Of a DNA stretch of 6,947 bases, positions 5,634 to 6,947 are shown one piece after another. The first letter of the stretch is position 1. Each line of letters starts with the position of its first letter. Under the pieces are notes generated by a model that was not told the DNA's origin, made no database searches, and worked only from the letters and a program-made list of their open reading frames with translations. The translations under genes were made by a program, and so were the position numbers. Origin of the DNA: Actinomyces sp. (GTDB lineage: Bacteria > Actinomycetota > Actinomycetes > Actinomycetales > Actinomycetaceae). The stretch covers positions 1 through 6,947 of the forward strand of contig NZ_JAUMUL010000097.1 of NCBI RefSeq assembly GCF_030530635.1. The letters are read 5' to 3'.

Positions 5634-6767
5634 ATGTCCCCGTCCGTCTCCCCCACCGTCCCACACCCAGAGTCCCCCGCCGACCAGCCGCCACCCGGCA
5701 GGTATCGCACTCCCGGGTCCGTCTCCGGTATCTCGGCCTGCGAGGAGCGGCGTCAGGAGCGCAGCGCACGGATAGCGGTGGCGGTCTTCCCCCTGGTGAT
5801 GTTCGCGGCCTTTCTGGCGGCCTTCCTCTCCCCAAACACCTTCGTGCCACTGTCGAATTACATGACGCCGCTGCTGGCCGTGACCATGCTGGGCATGGGC
5901 ATGACCCTGTCGGTACCCGACTTCACCCTGATCGTGCGCCACCCCGTGCCGGTGATCGTAGGCGTGCTCTCACAGTTCTCGGTGATGCCGCTGGTGGGGT
6001 GGTTCATCGCGCAGATGTTTCCTCTTCCCGATGAGCTCAAGATCGGCATCATCCTCATCGGTTGTGTACCGGGTGGGACGACGTCGAACGTGTGCAGCTT
6101 CCTGGCCAAGGGGAACACGGCCCTGAGCGTGTCCATGACCGCGCTGTCCACCATGCTTGCTCCCGTGGTCACCCCGCTGCTCACCCTGTGGCTCGCGGGA
6201 ACGTACATGGAGGTGCCGGCTGGGTCCATGGCGCTGTCCATCGTGCAGATCGTCCTGCTGCCGGTGGGGACCGGGCTCGTACTGAACATGTTCGCCCACC
6301 GGCAGGTGGCCCGCATCCAGCCTGTCATGCCGTGGGTGTCGGTGGTGGCGATCGCCGGGGTGGTGGCGGCGGTGGTCTCTCGCAGTCAGGCGCTGATCGC
6401 CACTGCGGGCCTGCTGATGTTCGTGGCCATTGCCGTGGAGAACGCCATCGGCTACGGCCTGGGGTACACGGTGGCGCGAGCCATCGGAGTCTCGCGCCGG
6501 GACCGACGCACCATTTCCATTGAGACAGGTCTGCAGAACGCCGGTCTCGGCTCCACGCTGGCCGTGGCCTACCTCAGTGCCGGTGTGGCCGCACCGTGTG
6601 CGGTGGCGACCTTCTGGCACACAATCACCGGCTCCATGCTGGCCATGTACTGGCGCCTGCGCGGCTTCCCCGCTGGAGAGGACCCGCGCGCCACGGTCCG
6701 AGAGCTGCGTAAGCGCTCCGCCGTAGGGGAAGCCGCGACCGTCGGGGAGGGCACCGCCGTCGAGTAG
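5634..6767 (+). CDS. Bile acid:sodium symporter (BASS) family transporter
   Basis: This is a 377-residue membrane transporter that likely couples uptake of an organic anion to Na+. Family motifs are MLGMGMTLSVPDF (85-97), GCVPGGTTSNV (143-153) and SIETGLQNAGL (295-305). From memory of the Neisseria ASBT structure, its sodium ligands Q77, S114, N115, S128, T132, E260 and Q264 map with a constant offset of 37 onto Q114, S151, N152, S165, T169, E297 and Q301. All are conserved, so Na+ coupling is likely. The protein has an unusual Pro/Ser-rich, presumably cytoplasmic N-terminus (about 1-45) and a polar C-terminal tail. ATG 5634 is preferred, with AAGG 5 nt upstream; a TTG at 5553 is in frame but less likely. 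Substrate is unknown: bile acids, pantoate, keto acids and other anions all occur in this family. Confidence 0.92.
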   Translation: MSPSVSPTVPHPESPADQPPPGRYRTPGSVSGISACEERRQERSARIAVAVFPLVMFAAFLAAFLSPNTFVPLSNYMTPLLAVTMLGMGMTLSVPDFTLIVRHPVPVIVGVLSQFSVMPLVGWFIAQMFPLPDELKIGIILIGCVPGGTTSNVCSFLAKGNTALSVSMTALSTMLAPVVTPLLTLWLAGTYMEVPAGSMALSIVQIVLLPVGTGLVLNMFAHRQVARIQPVMPWVSVVAIAGVVAAVVSRSQALIATAGLLMFVAIAVENAIGYGLGYTVARAIGVSRRDRRTISIETGLQNAGLGSTLAVAYLSAGVAAPCAVATFWHTITGSMLAMYWRLRGFPAGEDPRATVRELRKRSAVGEAATVGEGTAVE

Positions 6768-6803
6768 AACACCGCCGTCGGGGACAACGCGGCCGAGTCG
6801 GCC
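6720..6803 (+). repeat. Degenerate 18-bp tandem repeat spanning the transporter stop codon
   Basis: Four 18-bp units lie at 6720-6737, 6738-6755, 6756-6773 and 6774-6791, followed by a partial unit to 6803. In the transporter frame they read AVGEAA, TVGEGT, AVE-stop-NT, AVGDNA and AESA before a TGA at 6804-6806. The registers 6753-6770 and 6771-6788 agree at 15 of 18 bases. The annotated stop TAG (6765-6767) falls inside the third unit. Confidence 0.7.
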
Positions 6804-6870
6804 TGACCGACACGGAAGCAACCCGGCACCGATGTTGAGAGTCCAAGTGGGCAGGGGCAGCCGGGCTGGA

Positions 6871-6880
6871 ATGACGTCAT
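6871..6880. promoter_or_regulatory. 10-bp palindrome ATGACGTCAT, possible operator
   Basis: This perfect 10-bp palindrome sits about 100 bp after the transporter stop in otherwise featureless DNA that may lead to the next gene beyond the right edge. Palindromes of this size are typical of dimeric regulator sites, but one of this length can occur by chance. I do not recognise the regulator. Confidence 0.25.
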
Positions 6881-6947
6881 CCTGGCTCGCAGTTATTCGG
6901 CGTTTCGCGTTTGAGGGTGTGGGTGGAGCCGGGAGTCGGTTCGCTCG

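Noticed and set aside
5970..6821. 283-codon minus-strand frame antisense to the BASS transporter
   Set aside because: His/Gln/Gly/Arg-rich translation typical of antisense to a membrane protein gene in GC-rich DNA. The plus strand carries an intact transporter.
1..6947. tRNA, rRNA, CRISPR array, insertion sequence or phage genes
   Set aside because: I looked for tRNA-like arms, regularly spaced identical repeats, transposase or integrase motifs and found none. The repeats at 1-224 are coding and 12-bp periodic without spacers.

Overview
The window is high-GC DNA with GC-biased third codon positions and cell-wall sorting of the LAxTG type. It also carries a TspO protein, a CNNM/CorC membrane protein and a DUF1269 protein. 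Together these point to an actinobacterium, most likely Actinomyces or a close relative in the Actinomycetaceae. This placement is an inference from style and gene content, not from a marker gene.

Layout. Positions 1-410 hold the 3' end of a surface protein with a Glu-Pro-Thr repeat stalk and a LAKTG sorting signal, followed by a strong hairpin terminator at 455-494. A 462-bp non-coding stretch (411-872) follows and contains a striking nested inverted repeat at 609-703. Next come a P-loop kinase of the uridine kinase/phosphoribulokinase type (873-1544) and a tspO gene (1776-2297). The 3' end of tspO overlaps the convergent 3' end of a CNNM/CorC-type gene on the minus strand (2263-3597). A 275-bp, relatively AT-rich divergent promoter region separates that gene from a DUF1269 gene on the plus strand (3873-4481). 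A hairpin-rich convergent spacer leads to a minus-strand SMP-30/gluconolactonase-type gene (4611-5489). The last gene, a bile acid:sodium symporter family (BASS) transporter (5634-6767), is divergent from it. Its stop codon lies inside a short tandem repeat that stays open for 12 more codons. The final 180 bp hold no recognisable gene.

How the genes work together. No clear operon or multi-gene system is visible: neighbours are divergent, convergent or separated by more than 200 bp. The only suggestive pairing is SMP-30 with the BASS transporter. A lactonase and an organic-anion carrier share a 144-bp divergent promoter region and could act on the same carboxylate or lactone, but the substrate cannot be read from the sequence. 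I found no convincing evidence of a new multi-gene system. The signals most worth a second look are the nested inverted repeat, the in-repeat stop codon of the transporter, and the small candidate regulatory palindromes.
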